A program made the position numbers and the translations under genes. Below the pieces are notes generated by a model. The model ran no database searches. It was not told the DNA's origin and saw only the letters and a program-made list of their open reading frames with translations. A stretch of DNA of 64,000 nt from Demequina salsinemoris (GTDB lineage Bacteria; Actinomycetota; Actinomycetes; Actinomycetales; Demequinaceae): assembly GCF_000974805.1 (NCBI RefSeq), contig NZ_BBQZ01000008.1, forward strand, positions 62,001 through 126,000. The letters run 5' to 3'. Shown piece after piece: positions 25,286-33,425 of the stretch (positions are counted from its first letter, which is position 1; every line of letters starts with the position of its first letter).

Positions 25286-26893
25286 ATGTCCCGCTCACGC
25301 GCACCCCTCGCAGGAGTCGTCGGCGCCCTCGTGGTGGTCGAGGCGACGTCCGGAGTCCTCCAGGGCTTCTACACGCCCCTGCTTCCCGACGTCGCCCGCA
25401 ACCTCGGCATCCACGACGCCGACATCAACTGGTTCGAGGCGGCGCAGCTGCTGCTGAGCGCGATCGTCGTGCCCCTGCTCGCCCGCCTGGGCGACATGAT
25501 CGGCCACCGCAAGATCCTCATCGGCTCGCTCATCGTCACCGCGCTCGCATCGTGGGGCATCGCGTTCTCCGGCAACTTCGTGCTGTTCACGATCATGTGG
25601 GCCTTCCAGGGCTTCTACGTGGTGTGGCTGCCCATGAACGTGTCGATCATCCATGCGCGCGCCCGCAAGCACCCCAACACCGCAGAGCTCACGGGCAAGG
25701 GCGCGGGTCTCATCGTGATGGCGCTCGAGGGCGGCGCGATCGCCGGTGCGCTCGTCGCGGGTCAGCTGGGCGGCGTGCTGCCGCTGCACGTGACCCTCGC
25801 CGTGCCCGCGGCGCTCGTCACCATCGCCCTGCTCGTGGTGATCTTCAAGGTCGAGGACCCGGGCGACCGCGCGGGCGGACGGATCGACTCGACCGGAACC
25901 GTCCTGCTGTCCCTGTCGCTGCTGTCGATCACGGGTGGGCTGTCGCTCGTGCGCGTCAACGGCTTCACGCTCTGGGTGTGGGCGATGATCGCGATCGGCC
26001 TCGCCCTCATGTGGTGGTTCGTGCGCGTCGAGAAGCGCAAGGACGATCCGGTCATCGACATGCACCTCATCTCGCGCCCGACCGTGTGGCCCGTGGTGCT
26101 CACCTCGGCGCTGTTCGGCGTCTCGATCCTCGGCGCGCAGGGACCCCTGTCGACGTTCGCGGGCACCGACCCCGCCGAGGTCGGCTACGGGCTCGGCCTG
26201 GACTCCGCGAGCCGCTCCTACCTGATCGGCGCCTACGTGTTCTCGCTGCTGATCGGCGCGGGCCTGTACTCGCGGATCTCGCGGGCGTTCGCTCCGCGCT
26301 TCGTGCTCATCGGCGCGTCGGTCATGGTCGCCACCGGGTATCTGGCGCTCGTCCCGTTCCATTCGGGCGCGGCGGTCGTGACGGCGCTCATGGTCTTCGC
26401 GGGCCTCGGCTCAGGAGGCCTCATGGCGGCGCTGCCGGCAACCGCGGCGGCTGCGGCGCCCCCGCACCAGACGGGCGTCGCGACCGGTCTCACGAACACC
26501 ACGAAGACGCTCGGCGGAGCCTTCGCGTCGGCGATCTTCGCGATCGCGCTCGCCGCCGGGGCCGACGACTCGACCACCGCCGCACCGCTGTCCGGGTATC
26601 AGACCGTGTGGGCCATCTGCGGTGTCACCGCGCTCGTGGCGGTCGGCGCGCTGCTGACGGTGCCGAAGGTCGCGTTCACCGCCGCCGACCCCGAGGCGCA
26701 GGGGCTCGAGGGAACGTCGGACGCGCTCGCGCTCGAGGCCGTCGGCTCCGACGTCGTCGTCTCCCAGACGCGCGGCGGCGCCGGGACGTCCCCCGCCCCC
26801 GCATCGTCCCCGTCCCGTGCATCGTCTCCGGCCCCCGCATCGTCCCCGGCCACGCCCGCGTCCCCCTCGGATTCCCCGGAGGACCAGGCATGA
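25286..26893 (+). CDS. MFS transporter with low-complexity C-terminal tail
   Basis: A 535-residue major facilitator superfamily protein with 12-14 membrane segments, of the drug:H+ antiporter (DHA) type: FYTPLLPDVARNLG near residue 30, the motif A-like RLGDMIGHRKILI near residue 68, and a mid-protein cytoplasmic loop with EDPGDRAGGRID. The last ~30 residues are a Ser/Pro/Ala repeat (TSPAPASSPS...) encoded by copies of the dispersed GCATCGTCC motif (26801, a variant at 26819, 26837), so the tail looks acquired rather than conserved. A GAGAGG site precedes the ATG; an imperfect TTTGGAC-ACAC-GTCCGAAA palindrome at about 25245-25265 may be an operator. It overlaps the peptidase gene by four bases. 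Confidence 0.88.
   Translation: MSRSRAPLAGVVGALVVVEATSGVLQGFYTPLLPDVARNLGIHDADINWFEAAQLLLSAIVVPLLARLGDMIGHRKILIGSLIVTALASWGIAFSGNFVLFTIMWAFQGFYVVWLPMNVSIIHARARKHPNTAELTGKGAGLIVMALEGGAIAGALVAGQLGGVLPLHVTLAVPAALVTIALLVVIFKVEDPGDRAGGRIDSTGTVLLSLSLLSITGGLSLVRVNGFTLWVWAMIAIGLALMWWFVRVEKRKDDPVIDMHLISRPTVWPVVLTSALFGVSILGAQGPLSTFAGTDPAEVGYGLGLDSASRSYLIGAYVFSLLIGAGLYSRISRAFAPRFVLIGASVMVATGYLALVPFHSGAAVVTALMVFAGLGSGGLMAALPATAAAAAPPHQTGVATGLTNTTKTLGGAFASAIFAIALAAGADDSTTAAPLSGYQTVWAICGVTALVAVGALLTVPKVAFTAADPEAQGLEGTSDALALEAVGSDVVVSQTRGGAGTSPAPASSPSRASSPAPASSPATPASPSDSPEDQA
26801..26845. repeat. dispersed-motif cluster inside the MFS gene tail
   Basis: Exact GCATCGTCC copies at 26801-26809 and 26837-26845 flank a one-base variant at 26819-26827, 18 bases apart. 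They encode alternating Pro-Ala-Ser-Ser-Pro residues at the end of the transporter. Confidence 0.8.
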
Positions 26894-28236
26894 CGCCCGA
26901 CGCCGAGGCCATCGCTCAGCGCCTGTCCGCGCTCGTGCAGATCCCGACCGTCACCCCGCAGGACGCCGGGCCGCACAGCCCCGAGCTCGCCGACATCTTC
27001 CTGAGGTTCCACGACACTCTCGAGGACTTCTACCCGCACGTGTGCGGGCACGAGGTCGAGGAGATCGGTCGCGCAGGCCTGCTCATCACCATCCCGGGCG
27101 CCGCCTCGGACCGCCCCGTCGTCCTCATGGCCCACCAGGACGTCGTCCCGATCCCTGAGGACTGGGAGGCCGAGGGCTGGGAGCACCCGCCGTTCGCGGG
27201 CGTCATCCATGACGGCTGGGTCTACGGCCGCGGCACGCTCGACGACAAGGGCGCGCTCGTGGTGCTGCTCGAGGCCGTCGAGTCGCTGCTCGCCGAGGGC
27301 TGGACGCCCGCGCAGGACCTCTACCTCATGATGGGCGCCGACGAGGAGTCGTACGGCAGCTGCGTGATCGAGGGGACCAAGGTGCTCGAGTCGCGCGGCA
27401 TCGCGCCGTGGCTCGTGCTCGACGAGGGCGGCGCCGTGACGCTCGGCGCGTTCCCCGGGCTCGAGAGCGAGGCCGCGGTGATCGGCGTGTCCGAGAAGGG
27501 CATCACGTCGCTCAGACTCGTCGTCGAGTCCGGTGGCGGCCACGCCTCGACGCCGCCGAAGGAGTCCGCGCCCGGGCTCCTCGCGCGGGCGCTGCACCGC
27601 ATCGAGACGCACCCGCATCCGTCGTCCATGAACGACGTGTCGGTCGAGATGTTCGAGACCGTCGGGCCCCTGGTGACCGGGCCGCTCGGTCGCGTGCTCG
27701 CCCGCGCGGGCGCGCTACGTCCGCTGCTCACCCGCCTGCTGCCGCGCGTGAGCCCCGAGATGGCCGCGATGGTCCGCACGACCGCCGCGATCACGATGCT
27801 TCAGGGCAGCCCCGGCCACAACGTCCTCGCGACGAGCGCCTCGGCGATGATCAACATGCGCGTCGCCGTCGGCTCCTCCGTGGACGAGGCGGTCGCGCAT
27901 ATCCGGCGCGTCATCAAGGACGAACGCGTGCGGCTCGAGATCGTCGAGGCGTACGAGCCCTCGCCCGTGTCCCCGTCGGGCACCGACGAGCGCTGGACGC
28001 TGCTGCGCGAGTCGGTCGCCGCGTCGTATCCGGACGCCGTGACGCTGCCCTACGTGATGCTCGCCGCGTCGGATGCCAGGCATGTCGCGCGGATCGCCCC
28101 GGCGACGTACCGCTTCGCGCCGCTCAGGATGGATGCGGCGCAGCGCAAGGCGGTGCACGGGCCCAACGAGAAGGTCGAGGTCGAGTCGCTCGGCCGCGGC
28201 GTCGCCTTCTACCGGGCGCTGCTCGGCGGGATCTGA
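26890..28236 (+). CDS. M20 family zinc metallopeptidase
   Basis: A 448-residue M20/M25/M40 peptidase, cytoplasmic, probably a dipeptidase or amino-acid deacylase. Metal and catalytic residues can be placed: LMAHQDVVP near residue 80 (His, Asp), YGRGTLDDKGAL near residue 115 (bridging Asp), GADEESYGS near residue 148 (Glu pair), LVLDEGGAV near residue 177 and the late His in KAVHGPNEKV near residue 418. A dimerisation domain with GGHASTPP lies between. The gene overlaps the MFS gene by four bases, so the transporter and peptidase are coupled; the exporter could move the peptidase's substrate or product. Confidence 0.9.
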   Translation: MTPDAEAIAQRLSALVQIPTVTPQDAGPHSPELADIFLRFHDTLEDFYPHVCGHEVEEIGRAGLLITIPGAASDRPVVLMAHQDVVPIPEDWEAEGWEHPPFAGVIHDGWVYGRGTLDDKGALVVLLEAVESLLAEGWTPAQDLYLMMGADEESYGSCVIEGTKVLESRGIAPWLVLDEGGAVTLGAFPGLESEAAVIGVSEKGITSLRLVVESGGGHASTPPKESAPGLLARALHRIETHPHPSSMNDVSVEMFETVGPLVTGPLGRVLARAGALRPLLTRLLPRVSPEMAAMVRTTAAITMLQGSPGHNVLATSASAMINMRVAVGSSVDEAVAHIRRVIKDERVRLEIVEAYEPSPVSPSGTDERWTLLRESVAASYPDAVTLPYVMLAASDARHVARIAPATYRFAPLRMDAAQRKAVHGPNEKVEVESLGRGVAFYRALLGGI

Positions 28237-28259
28237 GCGGTCTGGCTTCCGCTCGCGCC

Positions 28260-28353
28260 GACAGTTCGAACCAATCTGAGCGGCGACACCCCGTGGGGGC
28301 CGTGATCGGGGCCATTAGGGCGGCGTGTCGACCTGAGATTGGTTCACACTGTC
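28260..28353. repeat. intergenic long-arm palindrome B
   Basis: GACAGTTCGAACCAATCT (28260-28277) pairs with 28336-28353 with 16 of 18 matches, and inner CGACAC/GTGTCG segments extend the arms. It fills most of the gap between the peptidase and methyltransferase genes. Confidence 0.7.
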
Positions 28354-28380
28354 AGGGAGCGGGAAGGAAAGACCCGCGGG

Positions 28381-28386
28381 TAGGCT
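28381..28386 (+). promoter_or_regulatory. -10 box of leaderless methyltransferase gene
   Basis: TAGGCT lies seven bases before the GTG start at 28394, with no Shine-Dalgarno sequence. Confidence 0.45.
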
Positions 28387-28393
28387 CGCGCGG

Positions 28394-29959
28394 GTGAGCT
28401 CCAGCGACCGCAGCACCCCCGTCACCCTCGCCGCGGAGGATGTCGACGCCCTCCGCGCAGCGCTCGAGCCCTGGACGGTCGACGCGGTGAACGACGCCCT
28501 CGGCGATCGCGCCATCCGCGCCTTCGCGCGCGAGCAGATCGTGCCGGGCCTGCTCGCCTCGCGCGCCCTGGGGTCCGCGCCGATCGCCACGCTGACCAGG
28601 CTGTTCATGCTCGGCGACGCGGTGTCCCGCGCCGACGTGGACGATGCGTTGGGCGCCTTCGGCGTGGACCGCGCGGTCGCGTCGGGCCTGGTCGTCGCGG
28701 CCGGAGCGGGACGGGACGATGCGGTGCGCGCCTTGGTCGACCTGCGCCCCACGGCGGCGGCCGGCGCCGACGGCGAGACGACCGCGAACTGGTGGGTCGC
28801 GTCGGATCAGGGCGAGGTCGTGACCGGTGCTCGCCTCGCCGACGACCACGTGCTCGGCATCGGGGGCGCCTCGAACACGCTCGCGGGCGCGACGATGCGG
28901 ACCCAGGTCGGCCGCGTGCTCGACCTCGGCACGGGCTGCGGCATCCAGGCGCTGCACGCGTCGACCCACGCGCGCGAGATCGTCGCGACCGACATCAGCC
29001 GCCGCGCGCTCGCGTTCGCCGCCTTCAACCGCGCGCTGAACGCGCCGCCCGCCGCGTGGGACCTGCGCCTGGGCTCGATGCTCGAGCCGGTCGAGGGCGA
29101 GGCGTTCGACCTGGTCGTGTCCAACCCGCCGTTCGTCATCACCCCGCCCGGCACCCCGAGCTTCGAGTACCGCGACGGCCATGTCGGCGGCGACGGGCTC
29201 GTCGGCGCGCTCATGCGCGAGGTCGGCTCGGTGCTCGCGCCCGGAGGTGTCGCGCAGCACCTGGGCAACTGGGAGATCCCGCGCGGCGCGTCGTGGGAGG
29301 ACCGGGTCGGCGGCTGGCTCGACGCCTCCGAGATCCCTCTCGACGCGTGGATCATCCAGCGCGACATGCTCGACGCCGCCGAGTACGCGGAGACGTGGCT
29401 GCGCGACGCCGGGGTCACCCCCGAGCGCGATCCCGAGGGCTTCCGCGCCGCCTACGAGGCCTACCTCGCCGATTTCGACGCGCGCGGCGTCGAGGCGATC
29501 GGCTTCGGCGTCGTGACGCTGCGGCGGCCCGCGTCCGGGGTGCCGACCCTGCGCCGCCTCGAGGAGCACGAGGGCGCGGTGACCGGGCCGCTCGGCGCGA
29601 CCCTCGCGTCGTCCCTGGCCGTCCACGACTGGGTCTCCGCGCGCACGGACGATGCGCTGCTCGCCGAGCGCTACCTCGTCGCCCCGGACGTCACGAAGGA
29701 GACGTACGGGCGGGCGACCGAGCATGAGCCCGAGCACATCCTCATCCGACAGGGAGGCGGGCTCGGACGGGCCGTGCGCGCGGACACCGCGCTCGCGGGC
29801 TTCGTGTCGACGTGCGACGGAGAGCTCGCGGCCGGTCAGATCTCCGCGGCCCTCGCGGCGCTGCTCGACGTGCCCACGGCGACCATGGCCTCGGGACTGA
29901 CGGAGGCGGTCCGAGGGCTCGTCATCGACGGCTTCCTGACGCCCCTGGGGGATGGCTGA
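28394..29959 (+). CDS. class I SAM-dependent methyltransferase with NPPF motif
   Basis: A 521-residue protein with an N-terminal domain of about 140 residues, a central Rossmann methyltransferase domain and a C-terminal extension. The SAM site is VLDLGTGCGIQALHAS near residue 176, followed by EIVATDISRRALAFAAFNR, and the active-site motif is LVVSNPPFVIT near residue 240. NPPF/Y marks N-methyltransferases acting on glutamine, adenine or guanine, as in PrmC, HemK and RlmG; the rRNA or protein target is not clear. The length and N-terminal domain match an actinobacterial family often annotated simply as a methyltransferase. The GTG start is preceded by TAGGCT at seven bases. Confidence 0.85.
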   Translation: MSSSDRSTPVTLAAEDVDALRAALEPWTVDAVNDALGDRAIRAFAREQIVPGLLASRALGSAPIATLTRLFMLGDAVSRADVDDALGAFGVDRAVASGLVVAAGAGRDDAVRALVDLRPTAAAGADGETTANWWVASDQGEVVTGARLADDHVLGIGGASNTLAGATMRTQVGRVLDLGTGCGIQALHASTHAREIVATDISRRALAFAAFNRALNAPPAAWDLRLGSMLEPVEGEAFDLVVSNPPFVITPPGTPSFEYRDGHVGGDGLVGALMREVGSVLAPGGVAQHLGNWEIPRGASWEDRVGGWLDASEIPLDAWIIQRDMLDAAEYAETWLRDAGVTPERDPEGFRAAYEAYLADFDARGVEAIGFGVVTLRRPASGVPTLRRLEEHEGAVTGPLGATLASSLAVHDWVSARTDDALLAERYLVAPDVTKETYGRATEHEPEHILIRQGGGLGRAVRADTALAGFVSTCDGELAAGQISAALAALLDVPTATMASGLTEAVRGLVIDGFLTPLGDG

Positions 29960-30111
29960 AGATAGGTCCGACTGCCCAGGTGGATGGCGCATCACCGACT
30001 GAGAATGGGGAGGCCGGGCGCCCTCGCGCCGGGTGTCCGACCGATCTCGCGGCGAGGTGTCGCGAGGCTGCCCGCTCCGCGTCCCCCGACGCCGTCGCCC
30101 AGGAGTCCCCC

Positions 30112-31152
30112 ATGACGCTCGACGCTCAGCCCTCAGCCCCGTCCCGCTCCGACGTCCCGGAGGACACCGTCCGCGAGCGTCCGCTCCACCGCCCCGTGTT
30201 CACGTCGGGCTGGAGCGGTCCTGTCGCCACGGGCGATCTCACGATCGACGAGGTGTGCGCGAAGGCCCGCGAGGAGGCCGAGCCGGTGGCGGAGCCGGCT
30301 GGCGAAATGGCGGCCGAGCCCGTGACCGGGGGCGCCGAGCCCGCGGCCCCGACGCCCGTGGAGGCCACGCCCGCGCCGCTGCCCCCGACCCCTCAGGCCC
30401 GCGCGCGGGCCGGCAGGCTTCAGCTCAACTCGACCGATGCGGCGTTCCTCGGCGTCGAGGGCACCTTCGACCCGAAGTACCTGTCGATCGCCGCGCTCAC
30501 CGCGCCGGGCACCGAGGACTGGCCCGGGCATGTGGCCGCGACCGTGCTGCTGCAGGGCTGCCCGTGGCGCTGCACCTACTGCTTCAGCCCCGAGCTTCAG
30601 GACGCGCGCGCGGGCGGGGTCATCCCGTGGTCCCGTGTCGAGGACGAGCTGCGCGCGCGGCGACCCGAGATGGACGCCGTCCTGTTCTCGGGCGGAGAGC
30701 CGACCCGCCAGGGCGCGCTGCCCGAGGCGATGAGGATCGTGCGCGACATGGGATACAAGGTCGGGCTTCAGACTGCGGGAGGGTTCCCCGGTCGCCTGGA
30801 GAAGGCGGTCGCGCAGGCCGACTGGGTGGCCTTCGACATCAAGGCGACGCCCGAGGGCTACGACGCGATCACCCGGACCGGCGGGGGAGGCCGGCGCGCC
30901 TACGCGTCGCTCGACATGCTCGTCGAGTCGGGCGTCGACTACGAGGTGCGGCTCACCGTCGACCCCGTCACCCACTCGCAGGAGGACGTGCTCGCGACCG
31001 TGGCGGAGATCGAGCGCCGCACGGGTCGGTCGCCCGTGCTCCAGCAGGTCCGAGCTGAGGGCGTGAAGCCGCTGTATGCCGAGGCGCTCGGATCGCTGTG
31101 CCTCGCGGACGTGCTGCCCGACGACGTCCGCCCGGACCTCGTCCGCCACTGA
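30112..31152 (+). CDS. nrdG: anaerobic ribonucleotide reductase activase-type radical SAM protein
   Basis: A 346-residue radical SAM protein. The cluster motif CxxxCxxC is in QGCPWRCTYCFSP near residue 147, followed by a glycine-rich FSGGEPTRQGAL SAM-binding motif near residue 188. The order, with LSIAALTAPGTEDWPGHVAATVLLQGC before the cluster, matches NrdG-type activases that install the glycyl radical on the anaerobic class III reductase NrdD. The first ~105 residues are a Pro/Glu/Ala-rich, low-complexity extension not expected in the family. No nrdD gene is visible in the window. GGAG lies six bases before the ATG. Confidence 0.8.
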   Translation: MTLDAQPSAPSRSDVPEDTVRERPLHRPVFTSGWSGPVATGDLTIDEVCAKAREEAEPVAEPAGEMAAEPVTGGAEPAAPTPVEATPAPLPPTPQARARAGRLQLNSTDAAFLGVEGTFDPKYLSIAALTAPGTEDWPGHVAATVLLQGCPWRCTYCFSPELQDARAGGVIPWSRVEDELRARRPEMDAVLFSGGEPTRQGALPEAMRIVRDMGYKVGLQTAGGFPGRLEKAVAQADWVAFDIKATPEGYDAITRTGGGGRRAYASLDMLVESGVDYEVRLTVDPVTHSQEDVLATVAEIERRTGRSPVLQQVRAEGVKPLYAEALGSLCLADVLPDDVRPDLVRH

Positions 31153-31412
31153 GGTTCGGTCTCCACTCCCGCGCCACCTCGCCACCTGGCCGCGCGCCTG
31201 CCCGCGCCTGCGTCGCCGCACGCCCGCGCGCACCGTGACCACATCGTGACCTGCGTCGGGACCTCTGTCCTGTGACGCATCGTCCCTGGTACCAAGGTCC
31301 TGTTGGACGCTCGTAAAGTTGGGCACTTGGTCCTTAGTAGACGTATCAACCAAGTGGAACTGTGGGGATCACAAGGCACTACACACCCCCCCGGAAGGAA
31401 CCACTGATCATC

Positions 31413-32114
31413 ATGGTCAAGAAGCTCAACATCCTCGGCGCGTTCCTCGCGCTGGTCGGCGCGGGATTCCTCGCAGCCGGCGTCTTCGCCTACTCGCAGG
31501 TCGCGGCCGGCCAGAACTCGCTCGACGCGTTCGCCACCGCCGAGAACGTCCAGCTCTCGTACGACGACGACGGCAACCTGCTCAACCACGGCGACACCAC
31601 CGAGGGCCAGGACGTCCTCGACCTGCTCGAGAACGACTGGGGCTACGCGGTCGTCGCCTCCGACCTCGACCCCAACGACCCGATCGTCAACACCCCCACC
31701 GAGTACATGGTCCAGATGGCCGCGATCGCCTACGACGTGCTCAACATGACCATCACCGTCACGCCCAGCGCCGACACCGAGTACGACGGCCAGACCCTCA
31801 CCGCCGGTGAGAGCTACGACATCCCGGTCGACGGCCGCTACTGGGCCGACTTCGACTACACCAACGAGATCGACCAGCAGGTCCGCGCCGGTGCCTGGAG
31901 CGGCACCGCTCACGCGTTGATCGCCGAGCTCGGCGTCGGCTCCGTGACCGCCTCGACCCTGCAGCTCGGCACGGGCGTCGCGGCCTTCATCGGCGGCCTC
32001 GGCCTGGTGTTCATCGTCCTCGGCGCCGCGGCCCTGTGGATCGCCTCGGGCCTCAAGAAGGAGTCGGTGGCGGAGGCTGTCGCCGCCGACGACAAGGAGC
32101 TGGTGGCCGCGTAA
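31413..32114 (+). CDS. two-pass membrane protein of the actinobacterial 'LigA-like' annotated family
   Basis: A 233-residue protein with an N-terminal membrane segment (LNILGAFLALVGAGFLAAGVFAY), an outer domain of about 150 residues rich in Asp/Thr, and a second membrane segment (VAAFIGGLGLVFIVLGAAALWIASG) before a short acidic cytoplasmic tail. Databases often mislabel such proteins as aromatic ring-opening dioxygenase LigA; nothing enzymatic is visible. The closest GGAAGG site is about 15 bases before the ATG, which is long. The 260-bp gap upstream holds no gene; it has ACCAAG/CTTGGT inverted segments around 31291-31331 and a copy of the dispersed motif at 31277. A strong terminator follows. 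Confidence 0.7.
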   Translation: MVKKLNILGAFLALVGAGFLAAGVFAYSQVAAGQNSLDAFATAENVQLSYDDDGNLLNHGDTTEGQDVLDLLENDWGYAVVASDLDPNDPIVNTPTEYMVQMAAIAYDVLNMTITVTPSADTEYDGQTLTAGESYDIPVDGRYWADFDYTNEIDQQVRAGAWSGTAHALIAELGVGSVTASTLQLGTGVAAFIGGLGLVFIVLGAAALWIASGLKKESVAEAVAADDKELVAA

Positions 32115-32132
32115 GCGCCAGCGCTCTCTCCC

Positions 32133-32168
32133 GGAGGGGTCCCGCTTCGGCGGGGCCCCTCCTTCTTC
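32133..32168 (+). terminator. rho-independent terminator
   Basis: GGAGGGGTCCCGC (32133-32145), loop TTCG, then GCGGGGCCCCTCC (32150-32162) followed by TTCTTCG. One G-U pair in a 13-bp stem, with a T-rich tail. The remainder of 32169-32361 holds no gene, one dispersed-motif copy at 32283-32292 and short direct repeats of CAGGTACCC. Confidence 0.85.
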
Positions 32169-32361
32169 GTGTCAGAGGGACGGCGCAGGCCTCAATGGCC
32201 TAGAGGTGACAGTTGAGGGCGTGGAGCAGGCATGAGCGGCCCACAGGTGACATGCGGCCGAGACGTGGGGCTGGGCCGCGCAGGGACGATGCGGGGGCGG
32301 GAAAGAGGCGACCACCAGGTACCCGGTGGGCGTCAGCCAGGTACCCGCTTGGGGCGGGCGC

Positions 32362-33192
32362 TCAGCCGCGCAGCGCGGTCGCGACCCTGTCCCACACCGA
32401 CGGGTGCGCCGTGAGGATGCCGGACTGCACGTCGCCGCCGGGGAGGTACTCCTCGCCGTTGGGGCGCGCCGCCTTGAGACCGGCCTCCTGGCAGATCAGC
32501 GCGCCGGGTGCGTGGTCCCACGGCAGGGTGCGCGTGAACTTGACGAAGTCCGTGACGCCCGTGACGACGTCCAGGTAGTCCCACGCCGCGCAGAAGCGGA
32601 TGGGCTTCGCGGGCCCGAGGCGGCTCGCCCGCGCGAACAGCTCGTCCGGGCCGTCGGGGTGGTACTTGCCGCTCACGGCTCCCGCGAGCGCCGCGGGATC
32701 CTTCGGCGCCGACGCGGTGAGGCGCTCGCCGTCGAGGAACGCCCCGACGCCGCGCGCGGCATGCGCCTCGCGCCCCACGGCGGGATACGTGATCCACGAG
32801 GCGACCGTGCGGCCGTCGTCGATCAGCGCGACCATGCATCCGAACGCCTCGGTGCCGGCCACGAAGTTGCGCGTGCCGTCCACGGGGTCCACGACCCAGA
32901 CCGCTCCTTGGCCGTCGACGAGGTCGAGCAGCGACTTGTCCTGCGCCGTCGCCTCCTCTCCGACCACGGGCACGTCGACGAGCTCGCGCAGCGCGACCGT
33001 GAGCATCCGCTCGGCCGCCTCGTCCGCGTCGGTCACGAGGTCCCACTCGGAGGACTTGGTGCGGATCTCGTGGTCCTCGAGAGCGCGCCAGCGAGGCATG
33101 ACCTCGGTCGCGGTGGCGTCGTTCATCGCGGCCAGGACGGCCTCGGACAGCTGCTGCGAGATGGTGTCGGCGGGAAGGCTCACGTGTCCCAT
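32362..33192 (-). CDS. inositol monophosphatase family protein (histidinol-phosphatase-like)
   Basis: A 276-residue metal-dependent phosphatase of the inositol-monophosphatase superfamily. The metal sites are seen in WDLVTDADEAAE near residue 47, GEEAT near residue 75, VVDPVDGTRNF near residue 95 and the C-terminal WDHAPGALICQEAGL near residue 220. In actinobacteria such proteins can be histidinol-phosphate phosphatase (HisN), inositol or nucleotide phosphatases; which one is not decided by sequence alone. The ATG at 33192 lacks a clear ribosome-binding site; a longer form starting further upstream is possible. It is divergent from topA. Confidence 0.85.
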   Translation of the reverse strand: MGHVSLPADTISQQLSEAVLAAMNDATATEVMPRWRALEDHEIRTKSSEWDLVTDADEAAERMLTVALRELVDVPVVGEEATAQDKSLLDLVDGQGAVWVVDPVDGTRNFVAGTEAFGCMVALIDDGRTVASWITYPAVGREAHAARGVGAFLDGERLTASAPKDPAALAGAVSGKYHPDGPDELFARASRLGPAKPIRFCAAWDYLDVVTGVTDFVKFTRTLPWDHAPGALICQEAGLKAARPNGEEYLPGGDVQSGILTAHPSVWDRVATALRG

Positions 33193-33425
33193 CGTGACAC
33201 GAACCACCGACACGACCCCAGGACCTCCCGACCGTTCACGGGACGGCCGCCGGCGCATCGTCCATGAGGGCGCCCGCGGCGTCCTCCCCAGGCGCGTCGA
33301 GAATCTCGCCCCTACGGGGCGGGCCCTCCGGCTGGTCGCGCTGTCTGACTCCGTATGTATATTGAGTGCGAATCCGGCCGCTCAGGCCGCACCGCACATC
33401 TCATCTCCAAGGCAAGGCAGGTCCG

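Noticed and set aside
22722-25304. 860-codon open frame antisense to the pyrophosphatase gene
   Set aside because: Composed of Arg/Asp/His/Gly runs with no domain; the plus-strand pyrophosphatase explains the DNA fully.
29960-30111. Riboswitch before the NrdG-like gene
   Set aside because: The gap has GC-rich inverted segments but no recognisable cobalamin or other riboswitch core.
31413-32114. Aromatic ring-opening dioxygenase LigA
   Set aside because: That label is common for this protein type, but the protein is a two-helix membrane protein without any LigA-like segment.
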